Below are positions 1 to 8,548 of a stretch of DNA of 64,000 nt, piece after piece; the first letter of the stretch is position 1, and the number at the start of each line of letters is the position of its first letter. Both the position numbers and the translations under genes were made by a program. Under the pieces are notes generated by a model, which did no database searches, was not told where the DNA came from, and saw only the letters and a list, made by a program, of their open reading frames with translations. This DNA is from JBBEBE01 sp040882505. GTDB lineage: Bacteria; Bacteroidota; Rhodothermia; Balneolales; Balneolaceae. The stretch covers positions 1 through 64,000 of the forward strand of contig JBBEBE010000009.1 of NCBI GenBank assembly GCA_040882505.1, in the 5' to 3' direction.

Positions 1-56
1 TCCTGAATCCTGAATCCTGAATCCTGAATCCTGAATCCTGAATCCTGAATCCTGAG
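1..56. repeat. Tandem heptamer array TCCTGAA
   Basis: Seven perfect copies of TCCTGAA and one variant (TCCTGAG) run head to tail from the first base, so the array may extend beyond the window. The unit is not a multiple of three and no ORF spans it. A single TCCTGAA recurs near 76, at the edge of the left arm of the long inverted repeat. Confidence 0.95.
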
Positions 57-79
57 TCTCGAATCGTTGAATAAGTCCT

Positions 80-604
80 GAATCGTTGAAGACGTGAAGC
101 TTTGTTGAGATTTGAGAGAAAGTCCTTGAATGGCGGGGGAGATCTTGTGATACAGGGGGATGGGGTAAATTGGAAGTTGGTAAGGCGAGGGGGATGGGTA
201 AAAAGAAAAAAAGAGAGGGTGATTAAGGAGTTGTCATTCAATATGATAGGGTGAAATGAAAGCAGAGGTAGAGTCAAAAGTCAGAGGCAGAGGCAGAGGC
301 AGAGTCAAAAGTCAGAGGCAGAGGCAGAGTATAGTGGAGAAGATGGAGAAGATGGAGAAGATGGAGAAGAAAAAGAGAGGGAAAAAAGGTGTTGAAGTGG
401 GAGGTGGAAAGGGAGGTGGAAAGAAATCATCACTTTCGGGATTTCAGATTTTACTTTTCAACACCTTTTTTCAAATCGAGGTTTAAACACCCCTGAAGGC
501 CAATTGTAGGCTTCCTTCAACTTGTTGAGTTTATTCACCTCCCCTTTGGGTGAAAACATATGAGCCTGCTATTCGTGCAACAAAATGACCAGAAATCAAC
601 AATT
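80..604 (+). repeat. Left arm of long inverted repeat (non-coding)
   Basis: This ~525-bp segment matches the reverse complement of 5639-6113 over nearly its whole length, with long identical stretches (about 117-210 and 405-600) broken by microsatellite length differences. The shared inner end carries a GTTTAAAC palindrome, a possible hairpin TGAAGG..CCTTCA near 495-519, and TTCACC..GGTGAA near 534-554. The middle part (about 250-400) is an almost pure purine tract. The 76-residue reading frame at 256-486 is not kept in the other copy, which has a stop, so the arm is treated as non-coding. Function is unknown. Confidence 0.85.
272..372 (+). repeat. Polypurine microsatellites (AGAGGC and GGAGAAGAT)
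   Basis: Inside the left arm there are two clusters of AGAGGC-type hexamers separated by TCAAAAGTC, then three to four copies of the nonamer GGAGAAGAT (about 335-372). The matching part of the right arm is shorter and differs, so this is the fast-changing part of the repeat. The polypurine strand bias could allow unusual DNA structure, which is inference only. Confidence 0.8.
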
Positions 605-726
605 CGGGGGGAAAACAACATCGTGGTTACAAATCAACGACTCGATCAAAATTCACCAACCTAGCCAGAAATCAACAAACCAACCCTCAACCCCCGACCC
701 TCAAACCCTCAGACCCCGACCCAGCT

Positions 727-1611
727 TCAATGATACACTCGCGCGTCTCGAATGAATTTTCGGGACGCCCACCGGCTGCCCCACCATCCGGCAATGACTC
801 CGGCAAGCATCATGGCTCCTACCTGATAATACCAACGTCCGCCCGGCCAACCGAGCTCGCCGAGCTGGGGGATCCACTCGGGTATTGCCCAGGCGAAGAT
901 GGCGTAGACGGCCAAGCAAGCAAATGCGGCGCCAACCAACCCCTGCAACATTCCTTCTATCAGAAACGGCCGACGGATCAGTGCATGTGTGGCACCGACA
1001 AGTTTCATCGCACGAATCAGATCCCGTTTGGCATAAATGGTCAACCGAATCGTGTTGAACACCAAGATAATCGCAGCCAGTGTGATCAGCAGAGCCAACG
1101 CTCCACCGGCCAAACCAAGGGTTTCGATCCGGGATTCGAGCATCTGCAGAAGTGCCCGGTTAAAAACCACCTCTTCGACTCCATCCCATCGTGTCACTTG
1201 ATCCACCCACTCTTGTACGACCTGAATCTCGGCTTCAGGCTCCAGAGTCACACGAAACGAAGCAGGGAGAAAATCGAGTGCAGCGAGTGACTCGCCACCG
1301 TAGCCAAACTCTTCCCTGAAAATCGTCGCTGCGCTGTCCTTCGATATATAATGGACCTCTTGCACCAGGCCGGAATCCCCGAGAAGTGCCTCGATTTGTC
1401 GCCGCTCCTCCTCCGTGTCCTGCTCCAAAAAAAGCTCGACTTCCACTTGCTGACGAAGGGTTTGCCCCACATCCCACGCGTTCGAGCCAACCCGCAGGAG
1501 CATTCCCATCAAAAAAACGGCGATAAACAGGGAAAACGTCGACGTAACGGCCGCCAACCGCGCTCGCCGAATTCCAGCCACCCCCTCCCGCAAAACATAT
1601 CGCAAACTCAT
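727..1611 (-). CDS. ftsX: Cell-division permease-like protein FtsX
   Basis: The 294-residue product matches FtsX in size and layout. It has a short basic N-terminus, a first membrane helix at about residues 20-39, a periplasmic domain at about 45-160, and a C-terminal FtsX/MacB-type domain with three membrane helices (about 170-195, 220-240 and 260-280). FtsX pairs with the ATPase FtsE at the division site and activates cell-wall hydrolases; no ftsE gene lies in this window. The ATG is 10 bp downstream of the preceding outer-membrane gene, so the two are probably co-transcribed. The gene ends about 120 bp from the left arm of the inverted repeat. Confidence 0.9.
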   Translation of the reverse strand: MSLRYVLREGVAGIRRARLAAVTSTFSLFIAVFLMGMLLRVGSNAWDVGQTLRQQVEVELFLEQDTEEERRQIEALLGDSGLVQEVHYISKDSAATIFREEFGYGGESLAALDFLPASFRVTLEPEAEIQVVQEWVDQVTRWDGVEEVVFNRALLQMLESRIETLGLAGGALALLITLAAIILVFNTIRLTIYAKRDLIRAMKLVGATHALIRRPFLIEGMLQGLVGAAFACLAVYAIFAWAIPEWIPQLGELGWPGGRWYYQVGAMMLAGVIAGWWGSRWASRKFIRDARVYH

Positions 1612-1621
1612 GAACTCACCA

Positions 1622-3664
1622 TTAATTCGTAAACAGAACCCGAAGCGACACGATCAGCCGTCGGCCCGGCATGGGGTACCGATTCGTTTCAAAGTACCCT
1701 CGCTGAGTCACTCCATCAAGCAGATTTTCGTAGCGCACCATCAACATGAACCAGCGGATTCGACTGCTCACCTCGAGATCGACCCGAGAAAAATCTCCCG
1801 AAAAATCCCCGGTTCCACCCGACTGCCACATATTCATCGGCACGTGAAACTGCGCCGGCCGGTATCCTCCGGGTGTCCACATTCCCCGGAGCCCGCCCTT
1901 CACATAGGCAGCACTTGAAAACACATTCCCCTTCCAAAACATTTCCCCCTTTAACCAAAGAGCCGGATCGCCCTCCACCATCGATCGTACCGCGGGCTGG
2001 CCCGACTCGCTGTCTACCTCCCGCATCGTGGCCGACACCTCTCCCTCCCAGTGCCGCGCATCGAGCCCAACCCAGGTCGATCCAAATCTCGTCTCGTACG
2101 GATCCGCCTCGACAAATGCCCATGTCGACAAAAGCGGCTCTCCCGCCCCGTCTACGCCTCCCGGAATCTCTTCAAGAAGAGACGCGCGGTCTGTCCAACG
2201 CCAACCACCCCGGAGTCCAGCCTCCCAACTCGTCCCGAGCCGGTAGGACAATTCACTCACAATCTGCTCGGAAAGTTCGGACCGCAACGACGCACTCCCC
2301 GCATACGCTGCCGACTGCCAGTAGAGGGACTGCAGTGTCGGAACGGCCGCTCCTTGCGCCACCGAGAGATCCAATGAAAGACGGCGAACCGGGTGCCAGC
2401 GTATCCCTGCATGAAGGTCGTATCCTGTCTGACCATCGGACCTCCCTCTCAACCCGCCGTTTCCATAAATCAACACCCGTGACCGCCAAGGATTCAACAT
2501 CCTCCGGGCATTCATCGCATCCGAAGAATCCGCCGCCGTACCTTCAAGCGATCCCAACGGGAATTCTCCACGGACCGACGCCTCCCACATCCCCCAACTC
2601 TCGTCCGGCAGAGACCGTGCCACTCGTTCGCGAAGCAAATGCGCATCCCCCCGAATCCGGACTTTCGCATCCCCGGCACGAAGATCCTGCCATGCAAACA
2701 GATTCAGATCCTGCATCTTGTACGCCGTCGTATCCCGGCTGTAGGTCAAATCATAGGCCGATCCCTGCAGCTGAAGACCCGCTGCCCGAATCGGTTCAGC
2801 CCGTCCAACCGGTTTGTTGAACATCTGCACATACAAATCATTGCTGCTTCGGTTGGCATTGGCCGATCCCTCCACCGGCGAGGTCAGAAACGGGTTGAAC
2901 CCGTAGCGTAACGGATCGGAGATCTGGTATCCAAATGGCTCCTGTTGATCCAGGGCGTTGTTCAAATAGCCCCCCTTCAGAAGCCACGACTCCGAAAGAT
3001 GGTGTCGAATCCGAATCGAAAGCTGCCTCCCCTCCAGATCGCTGCGGCGGAAATCACTACCGTCGCGCCGATCCCAAAAACCAAGCTCCAGGTTGGTCCG
3101 GGGACGCAGGTTGTGGGAAAATGCGAACTCCAAATGCCGATAGTTCCCCGCCCCCTCGTCAAAGTTGAGATAGGTGCGAGGTTGAACCAGATAGTGATCG
3201 CGTAGATGTATGGCTGTTTCGTACCGAGTCCCGCCTCGTTGGCTCTGAACGGTGCGGATGTTGTGATACGGTACACGCGGCCAGAAGACCTGTCCGGTCA
3301 CCGGATCGGTCAACTCGATCTGCTCGAGATAGAGTCGCTGATGGCGGGTTTCGAATCCGTCCAAGTGAATACCGGATGGTCGCCCGACGGATGCGCCGGT
3401 TCGATACATTACGCTTCCCGGAACGCGGGAGAGACGTTCCGTCCATTCCAGGGCCATCAGCCATCGAAGGGTGCTATCGGTTGCGGCGGTTTGCATGCCC
3501 GGAAGCGTCGACGCAGGCCACACCGGAACGTTGACTAGTACAGGAGTTTGTGGTCCGTTTGCTTCCGTTTCCGTGGAGTCCCGACCTGTTGGTTGCACCT
3601 CTTCCGCAGGGGCTTGTTGAAAAGCCGCAAATAGCAGAACAAACGAAAGAAGAAATCCGCTCAC
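1622..3664 (-). CDS. Putative outer-membrane beta-barrel protein (TonB-receptor-like barrel)
   Basis: This 680-residue protein begins with a hydrophobic signal (about residues 3-18) and continues with alternating polar/aromatic strands typical of an outer-membrane barrel. The C-terminal stretch (YEN-L, YPMPGRR then alternating hydrophobics to a final LFTN) resembles the last strands of TonB-dependent receptors. A short region at about 85-160 could be a reduced plug, but no carboxypeptidase-regulatory domain or clear TonB box is visible. The frame starts with GTG and no good ribosome-binding site is seen, so the true start could differ. It lies between cinA (203-bp gap) and ftsX (10-bp gap). 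The substrate is unknown. Confidence 0.65.
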   Translation of the reverse strand: MSGFLLSFVLLFAAFQQAPAEEVQPTGRDSTETEANGPQTPVLVNVPVWPASTLPGMQTAATDSTLRWLMALEWTERLSRVPGSVMYRTGASVGRPSGIHLDGFETRHQRLYLEQIELTDPVTGQVFWPRVPYHNIRTVQSQRGGTRYETAIHLRDHYLVQPRTYLNFDEGAGNYRHLEFAFSHNLRPRTNLELGFWDRRDGSDFRRSDLEGRQLSIRIRHHLSESWLLKGGYLNNALDQQEPFGYQISDPLRYGFNPFLTSPVEGSANANRSSNDLYVQMFNKPVGRAEPIRAAGLQLQGSAYDLTYSRDTTAYKMQDLNLFAWQDLRAGDAKVRIRGDAHLLRERVARSLPDESWGMWEASVRGEFPLGSLEGTAADSSDAMNARRMLNPWRSRVLIYGNGGLRGRSDGQTGYDLHAGIRWHPVRRLSLDLSVAQGAAVPTLQSLYWQSAAYAGSASLRSELSEQIVSELSYRLGTSWEAGLRGGWRWTDRASLLEEIPGGVDGAGEPLLSTWAFVEADPYETRFGSTWVGLDARHWEGEVSATMREVDSESGQPAVRSMVEGDPALWLKGEMFWKGNVFSSAAYVKGGLRGMWTPGGYRPAQFHVPMNMWQSGGTGDFSGDFSRVDLEVSSRIRWFMLMVRYENLLDGVTQRGYFETNRYPMPGRRLIVSLRVLFTN

Positions 3665-3867
3665 AAAACCGGGGGTTGGTGGCTACTCGGGTAATTTTCG
3701 GCCGGATGCGTACTTCGTTCGACCGGACATGCTTGCCGATGGTCGGCATTCGGCATTCGATGGTCGATGGTCGGCTGCCATCCTGGCACCGGGGAATATA
3801 CGGGTCTCGATCAAACCCTCAGCATCACATCCTGTGTGAATGGAGTTCGGACGGGTGAAGTTGCCGA

Positions 3868-5313
3868 TCAACGGCCAAGCGTTTGTTTATGGAGCCCGTA
3901 GGGGAGCGGCTCTACACCGGACAGAACCCGTCGGAGCGTTTCGAGCGCGACCGTGGCCGTTCGAATCTTGTTTTGTCGCCGGTCACCCGTGAAATGGGTC
4001 TGAAGTGCAAAACTCTCCCCGTCGATAAAAAACCCGATCCAGACGGTTCCGACAGGCTTTTCCTCGGTTCCGCCATCCGGACCGGCAATTCCGGTGGCCG
4101 AAATCCCCACCCGAGTCCCCAAACGATCTGCCACGCCACGCGCCATCTGCAGGGCAACCGGCAGGCTGACTGCACCGTGATCGACAAGATCTTTTTCCCG
4201 AACTCCGAGCATCTCCTGTTTGACCTCGTTGCTGTAGGAGACGATTCCTCCAGCAAACCAGTCGCTACTTCCCGGAACGTTGGTTATCAAATCTCCGATA
4301 TGTCCACCCGTACAGCTTTCCGCAACAGCCACTGACCAACCGCGATCTCGCAGCCGTTCACCAACCACCTGAGCGAGAGGCGTCTGCCGATCCTCGGCGT
4401 AGATCCGGCCTGCAGCCCGTTCCCGAATTCGATCCAACAGAGGTTGCATTCCGGCCTTTGCCGCATCGAGCGTCTCGGCACGATGTTCAATTCGCAGGAC
4501 CACTCCTGCCGGCGAGGGCAGATAGGCAAGAGTCGGAGCGTCCACTACCGGGGGATGGTAGCCAAGTGATGGATTGTCTTCCAAAGGGTTGCCATTCGCA
4601 TTGGCATTCGGGTTGGCGTCCGGGTTGGCGTCCGGGTTGGCATCCGGGTTGGCGTCTGGGTTGGCGTCTGGGTTGGCGTCTGGGTTGCCATTCTTCAACA
4701 GGTCCGAAAGATCCCCAATGATTTCGTCGCTCAAGTGACTCTCTGCCTCCCCGGCGGTTTTCAGGTAGTGGGTATGGAGAACTTCCAATTCATCAAATGT
4801 TGCAGCGATCGCCTCCTGCACTCCGGTCTCCATCAGGTGCTTCATCTCACGCGGAACTCCGGGAAGCAGTACAACGGCTCCTCCACCGTTGGTGAACCAG
4901 AGCCCGGGCGCCGTTCCTTTCTCATTGCGCAGGATCCGGGCACCCTCGGGAACCAACGCCTGTTCTGCATTGGAGGGTGTAAAAGAGAGCCCACGGCGTT
5001 CGAATCGATCCTTTAGAGTGGCCAGAATTTCAGGGTCGGTCTTCATGGAAAAACCAAACAAATCGGCCACCACCTTCTTGGTAATGTCATCATGTGTCGG
5101 GCCAAGCCCGCCGGTCGAAACCACAAGGTCGGCTTTTTCACGCCCCTCACGGATCGTATCACGAATTTGATCCGGATCGTCGCTGATCGTACGAACCTCC
5201 GTCACCCGAAATCCTTGTTGCGTCAGAAACTGCCCCAACCAAGAGGCATTTGTGTTGATCGTATCCCCGATAAGAAGTTCATTACCAATCGAAAGTATCC
5301 AGGCTTTCTTCAT
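3868..5313 (-). CDS. cinA: CinA family protein (nucleotide amidase/pyrophosphatase) with NPDA-repeat insert
   Basis: The 481-residue product has the CinA layout. The N-terminal molybdopterin-binding-like domain (about 1-170) shows GNELLIGDTINTN and STGGLGPTHDD. The C-terminal PncC-type nicotinamide-nucleotide amidohydrolase domain (about 310-465) shows AESCTGG and ATGIAGPDGG. Family members usually have about 415-430 residues. The excess comes from an insert at about residues 208-242 in the middle domain, made of six NPDA units followed by NPNANAN, encoded by a 12-bp tandem repeat. CinA hydrolyses ADP-ribose and/or deamidates NMN in pyridine-nucleotide salvage. It diverges from pgsA across a 1.17-kb repeat-rich gap. 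Confidence 0.92.
   Translation of the reverse strand: MKKAWILSIGNELLIGDTINTNASWLGQFLTQQGFRVTEVRTISDDPDQIRDTIREGREKADLVVSTGGLGPTHDDITKKVVADLFGFSMKTDPEILATLKDRFERRGLSFTPSNAEQALVPEGARILRNEKGTAPGLWFTNGGGAVVLLPGVPREMKHLMETGVQEAIAATFDELEVLHTHYLKTAGEAESHLSDEIIGDLSDLLKNGNPDANPDANPDANPDANPDANPDANPNANANGNPLEDNPSLGYHPPVVDAPTLAYLPSPAGVVLRIEHRAETLDAAKAGMQPLLDRIRERAAGRIYAEDRQTPLAQVVGERLRDRGWSVAVAESCTGGHIGDLITNVPGSSDWFAGGIVSYSNEVKQEMLGVREKDLVDHGAVSLPVALQMARGVADRLGTRVGISATGIAGPDGGTEEKPVGTVWIGFFIDGESFALQTHFTGDRRQNKIRTATVALETLRRVLSGVEPLPYGLHKQTLGR
4611..4685 (-). repeat. 12-bp tandem repeat within cinA
   Basis: On the plus strand the unit is GGTTGGCGTC(C/T)G, repeated about 6.5 times with one G-to-A variant. 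The period is a multiple of three, so copy-number changes add or remove NPDA tetrapeptides without shifting the frame. Flanking units degrade into NPNANAN, as expected for a slippage-expanded array. Confidence 0.9.
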
Positions 5314-5638
5314 ACGTCAGTTAAATTGATAGAGCCAGTGTGTGAGTGTTCTAGTAAGTGAGTGTTTTTGTGAGCCGTTGGACCGAGATTCCATTGATCC
5401 TTCAAACCAGGTTACCCGTATTCCTGGGTACCGGCATTCTTTCTCAACTTTCTCAACTTTCTAGACTTTCTAGGTATCGGCACCTTTTGGAAGTTAAACC
5501 ATATCCGTGTTTGTTGAATTCCGCCCAATCTGATGAAATCTGCCCATTGTGATGAATTCTTCAAAGACGTGAATTCGTGGAGGACATGAATTCTTGAAGG
5601 ACGGTAAAATTGTGATAGGATAGGAGAGTTGGTATTGG
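5314..5638. other. Intergenic leader of cinA, repeat-rich, no gene seen
   Basis: This AT-richer stretch holds short direct repeats (two CTTTCTCAA and two CTTTCTAG-type units at about 5440-5472, and scattered GTGAATTC/TGAATTC words at about 5550-5600). No reading frame longer than about 60 codons has coding character. It joins the cinA start to the right arm of the inverted repeat. Confidence 0.6.
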
Positions 5639-6113
5639 ATTGTTGATTTCTGGTCGCTTTGTTGTACCAATAGCAGACTCATATGTTTTCACCCAAAGGG
5701 GAGGAGAAAAAGCTCAACAAGTTGAAGGAAGCCCACAATTGGCCTTCAAGTGTGTTTAAACCTCGATTTGGAAAAAGGTGTTGAAAAGTAAAATCTGAAA
5801 TCCCGAAAGTGATGATTTCTTTCCACCTCCCTTTCCACCTCCCGTTTTCCCTCTCATTCTCTTCTGCATCTGCTCATTTAGAATCTGCCTCTGCTTTCAT
5901 TTCACGATCTCTGCTTTCATTTTATCCTACCCTACTGAATGGCAACTCATTAGTCACTCTCTCTTTTTTTCTCTCTTTTTTTCTCTCTTTTTACCCATCT
6001 CCCTCGCCTTACCAACTTCCAATTTACCCCATCCCCCTGTATCACAAGATCTCCCCCGCCATTCAAGGACTTTCTCTCAAAGCTCAACAAAGCTTCCAAT
6101 CTTCAACACATTC
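5639..6113 (-). repeat. Right arm of long inverted repeat (non-coding)
   Basis: Read on the minus strand, this segment follows the left arm from GAATgtGTTGAAG (outer end) to CCAGAAATCAACAAT (inner end), with about 90% identity by eye outside the microsatellite section. It lacks the AGAGGC/GGAGAAGAT expansions but has its own (CTCTCTTTTTT)-type tandem array at about 5958-5998. The conserved inner core (about 5640-5830) points toward the cinA start, so in this copy it could act as a leader. Frames are not preserved between arms. Confidence 0.85.
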
Positions 6114-6215
6114 GGGGTCGGCAAACACGTTTTTTCAACAAATGAAGGCTATTGGCTTTAAATAGGTTGGGCATTTCTCCACCCCCTTTCGGGTGAAAAT
6201 AATCTGTGAGGACTA
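6114..6215 (+). repeat. Diverged third copy of the inverted-repeat core
   Basis: In the same order as the left-arm core this stretch shows ACACgTTTTTTCAA, TGAAGGC.ATTGGCTT, CACCCCCTTTCGGGTGAAAA and GAGgaCTATTC. The hairpin is kept with changed bases: CACC-TCCCCTTTG-GGTG in the left arm becomes CACCC-CCTTTC-GGGTG here. It points toward pgsA, about 270 bp downstream. The match is by eye and diverged, so homology is likely but not certain. Confidence 0.5.
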
Positions 6216-6384
6216 TTCTCAACAGCTCTTCAGTGCAACCCTTGTCGCTTCGACTTGCATCAAGTCGCCTTTCGAATCGCTTTCTCGTATCTTGAGAATC
6301 CAGGAGCAATGTGTATGTGGTTTTGGACAACTGGACTACCCGGATCGTCTGCAATACCATGAACACCTGAACACTCCGTCGTAC

Positions 6385-6438
6385 CAGAGACACCCGGATC
6401 AGCAGAGACACCCGGATCAGCAGGGACACCCGGACCAG
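6385..6438 (+). repeat. Three copies of an 18-bp tandem repeat upstream of pgsA
   Basis: The unit CAGAGACACCCGGATCAG is present three times (6385-6402, 6403-6420, 6421-6438). The third copy has two changes. It ends 45 bp before the pgsA ATG and would be in the 5' untranslated region or the promoter. Confidence 0.9.
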
Positions 6439-6483
6439 CAAAGATTCTGTATCCATGATTTGTATTAAAATAAGCCGGATTGA

Positions 6484-7221
6484 ATGAAGCATCTTCCCAA
6501 CATCCTGACATTTCTTCGTCTGATTCTGGCGCCCATTTTCCTCTACATGTATGTTCAAGACGAGTTGGTCTGGCGATCCCTGAGTCTCGTGGTCTTTGCG
6601 GTGGCAGCTGTCACTGATTTCTTTGATGGCTATTTTGCACGTGCCTATAATGTGGAGTCCAAATCCGGTGTCTTTATGGACCCGTTGGCAGACAAGTTCT
6701 TAACATTCGCAGGGTTTGTATGTCTGCCCGTTCTCGACCCGATCCTCTTCCCATGGTGGGCCGTCGGGGTCATTGTTGCTCGTGATCTGATTGTCACGAT
6801 CCTTCGTATTGTGGCAGATGTTCGAAACGTTTCTGTGGAGACACGCTACCTGGCCAAGGTCAAAACCCTGGTGCAGATGATTTTCCTTTACATCTGTCTT
6901 CTCATCGGGGTCTTCATGCAGGCAGAAATTCCACTCTCTGATCTTGTACACAACCTGATGGACACATCCATTCTCTATTGGGCCATGATGGCCGTCACCG
7001 GCATCACAGCCTACACCGGAATCGAATACCTGATCGTCAACCGTCACCTCTTTTCAGTATCCGGAGCCGAAAACGCATCCATGTCCAACTTTTCACCTGG
7101 ATCTGAGTCCAACCCAACGCCGGAATCCAACCCTACGCCTGGATCTGAGTCCAAGTCCGGACCTGCATCAAAATCAACTTCCGGGTCCGGAACAGAGCCC
7201 ACGTCCAACCATCACGGATGA
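6484..7221 (+). CDS. pgsA: CDP-diacylglycerol--glycerol-3-phosphate 3-phosphatidyltransferase
   Basis: The 245-residue membrane protein carries the CDP-alcohol phosphotransferase signature D-x2-DG-x2-AR-x8-G-x3-D-x3-D, seen as DFFDGYFAR then GVFMDPLADK at about residues 47-72. It has about five or six membrane helices. PgsA makes phosphatidylglycerophosphate from CDP-diacylglycerol and glycerol-3-phosphate. The normal enzyme ends near residue 195. The last 45 residues are a low-complexity Ser/Pro/Gly/Thr/Asn tail with SNPTP and PGSES repeats, an unusual cytoplasmic extension that may be a slippage product. pgpA starts 28 bp downstream and catalyses the next step, so the pair forms a functional unit. 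Confidence 0.93.
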   Translation: MKHLPNILTFLRLILAPIFLYMYVQDELVWRSLSLVVFAVAAVTDFFDGYFARAYNVESKSGVFMDPLADKFLTFAGFVCLPVLDPILFPWWAVGVIVARDLIVTILRIVADVRNVSVETRYLAKVKTLVQMIFLYICLLIGVFMQAEIPLSDLVHNLMDTSILYWAMMAVTGITAYTGIEYLIVNRHLFSVSGAENASMSNFSPGSESNPTPESNPTPGSESKSGPASKSTSGSGTEPTSNHHG

Positions 7222-7249
7222 ACGACTGTTGAAACCTGACGGAGCACGC

Positions 7250-7720
7250 ATGACCCTCGCGTCCATACAACGATCCATTGCAACATTGGGCGGGATCGGC
7301 CTGCTGCCGAAAGCTCCCGGAACATGGGGGAGTCTGGCAACGGTTCTCGTCCTCTGGCCTGTCGCCATCCAATTCGCTGCCAACGGTCTCTGGATCGCAA
7401 TTCTCGGCGGATCGGTTCTCTCGATCTGGACAACAAAAGCGGCTGTGGACCGCTGGGGGGAGGATCCACCCCAAATGGTCATCGACGAATGGGCAGGGCA
7501 AGCCATCCCGCTTCTTGGGCTCCCGCTAACCGGTTCAGCCCAACCCGATCTGCTCTGGCTATTGGGTGCTTTTGCCCTTTTCCGGCTCTTCGACATTACC
7601 AAACCATTCGGAGCGGACGAAGCACAGCAACTTCCCTCCGGATTCGGTATATTGGCCGATGATTTGCTGGCCGGTTTTTACGCGTGGATCTGCCTTCAGG
7701 GAATCCTTTGGCTCCTTTAA
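7250..7720 (+). CDS. pgpA: Phosphatidylglycerophosphatase A
   Basis: The 156-residue product has the PgpA hallmarks GxLPKAPGTWGS near the N-terminus, a VIDEWAGQ segment, FRLFDITKPF, and GILADDLLAG near the C-terminus, with hydrophobic segments between. It dephosphorylates phosphatidylglycerophosphate to phosphatidylglycerol in the inner membrane. I prefer the ATG at 7250, preceded by ACGGAG, over an in-frame TTG at 7229. The order pgsA-pgpA places two consecutive steps side by side. Confidence 0.92.
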   Translation: MTLASIQRSIATLGGIGLLPKAPGTWGSLATVLVLWPVAIQFAANGLWIAILGGSVLSIWTTKAAVDRWGEDPPQMVIDEWAGQAIPLLGLPLTGSAQPDLLWLLGAFALFRLFDITKPFGADEAQQLPSGFGILADDLLAGFYAWICLQGILWLL

Positions 7721-7906
7721 GGTCTTCCGGATCGAAAAAGGTACAAACGAAACCGATTGCACCCTCCGGCCATACCAACCATTTTTCAGACTGAACCGGA
7801 TATCGGAAATTCACAGCGATGCGTTCCAACAACGTCGCCGAAACGCGATCAACTCATCGCCTGAACAGATCCGAATCCTGGATGTTTGCAGCAACAAGAG
7901 ACCATC

Positions 7907-8548
7907 ATGATACGTGACACTGAATTTGCAAAAGAACTGGCGAACGATCTTCTGGAGATCAATGCCGTTATTCTGAGACCGGAACAACCGTTCACCTGGG
8001 CGTCCGGCTGGAACTCACCGATCTACTGTGACAACCGGCTTACACTTCGATATCCGAAGGTGCGCAAGAAAATTTCAAAGGCGTTTGTCGACATCATCGA
8101 AGCGGAGTATCCGGATGTAGAAGTCATTACGGGAACCGCAACCGCAGGGATTCCGCACGCGGCCTGGATTGCAGAAAATCTCGACAAACCCCTCGCCTAT
8201 GTACGTTCGAGTGCCAAGGCATACGGACTGGGCAATCAGATCGAGGGTGGTGTCGACAAAGGACAGTCCACCATCGTCATCGAGGACCTGATCTCCACCG
8301 GCGGATCTGCCATGGACGTCATCAAGGCCATTCAGTTTATCGGAGGCGACATTTGGGGCGTACTCTCCATTTTCACGTACGGATTCGAGAAAGCAACCAA
8401 ACGGTTCAAGGAGGAGAAGATCCCCGTCTGGACACTGACCGACTACAGTACGTTGATCGATGTGGCGCTTGAGAACGGAAAGATCGAGGAGAAGAGCCTT
8501 CAAACACTGAACAACTGGCGGGCTGCTCCCGAGACCTGGCCCTCCTGA
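7907..8548 (+). CDS. pyrE: Orotate phosphoribosyltransferase
   Basis: The 213-residue protein shows the PRPP-binding signature TIVIEDLISTGGSA (about residues 123-136) and the N-terminal FTWASGWNSPIYCDNR substrate loop of PyrE. It converts orotate and PRPP to OMP in pyrimidine synthesis; pyrD, the preceding step, lies 15 kb away. The ATG at 7907 has AAGAG about 8 bp upstream and is preferred over an in-frame TTG at 7886. Confidence 0.95.
   Translation: MIRDTEFAKELANDLLEINAVILRPEQPFTWASGWNSPIYCDNRLTLRYPKVRKKISKAFVDIIEAEYPDVEVITGTATAGIPHAAWIAENLDKPLAYVRSSAKAYGLGNQIEGGVDKGQSTIVIEDLISTGGSAMDVIKAIQFIGGDIWGVLSIFTYGFEKATKRFKEEKIPVWTLTDYSTLIDVALENGKIEEKSLQTLNNWRAAPETWPS

Noticed and set aside
1..56. 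Possible CRISPR-like array
   Set aside because: Units are contiguous 7-mers without spacers and no cas genes are near; the same holds for the 18-bp repeats at 6385-6438.
256..486. 76-residue reading frame in the left repeat arm
   Set aside because: It is microsatellite-encoded, lacks coding character, and the right-arm copy has an in-frame stop.
4611..4685. Resemblance of the NPDA/NPNA repeat to the Plasmodium circumsporozoite repeat
   Set aside because: Short tetrapeptide arrays arise independently by slippage; the surrounding protein is clearly CinA.
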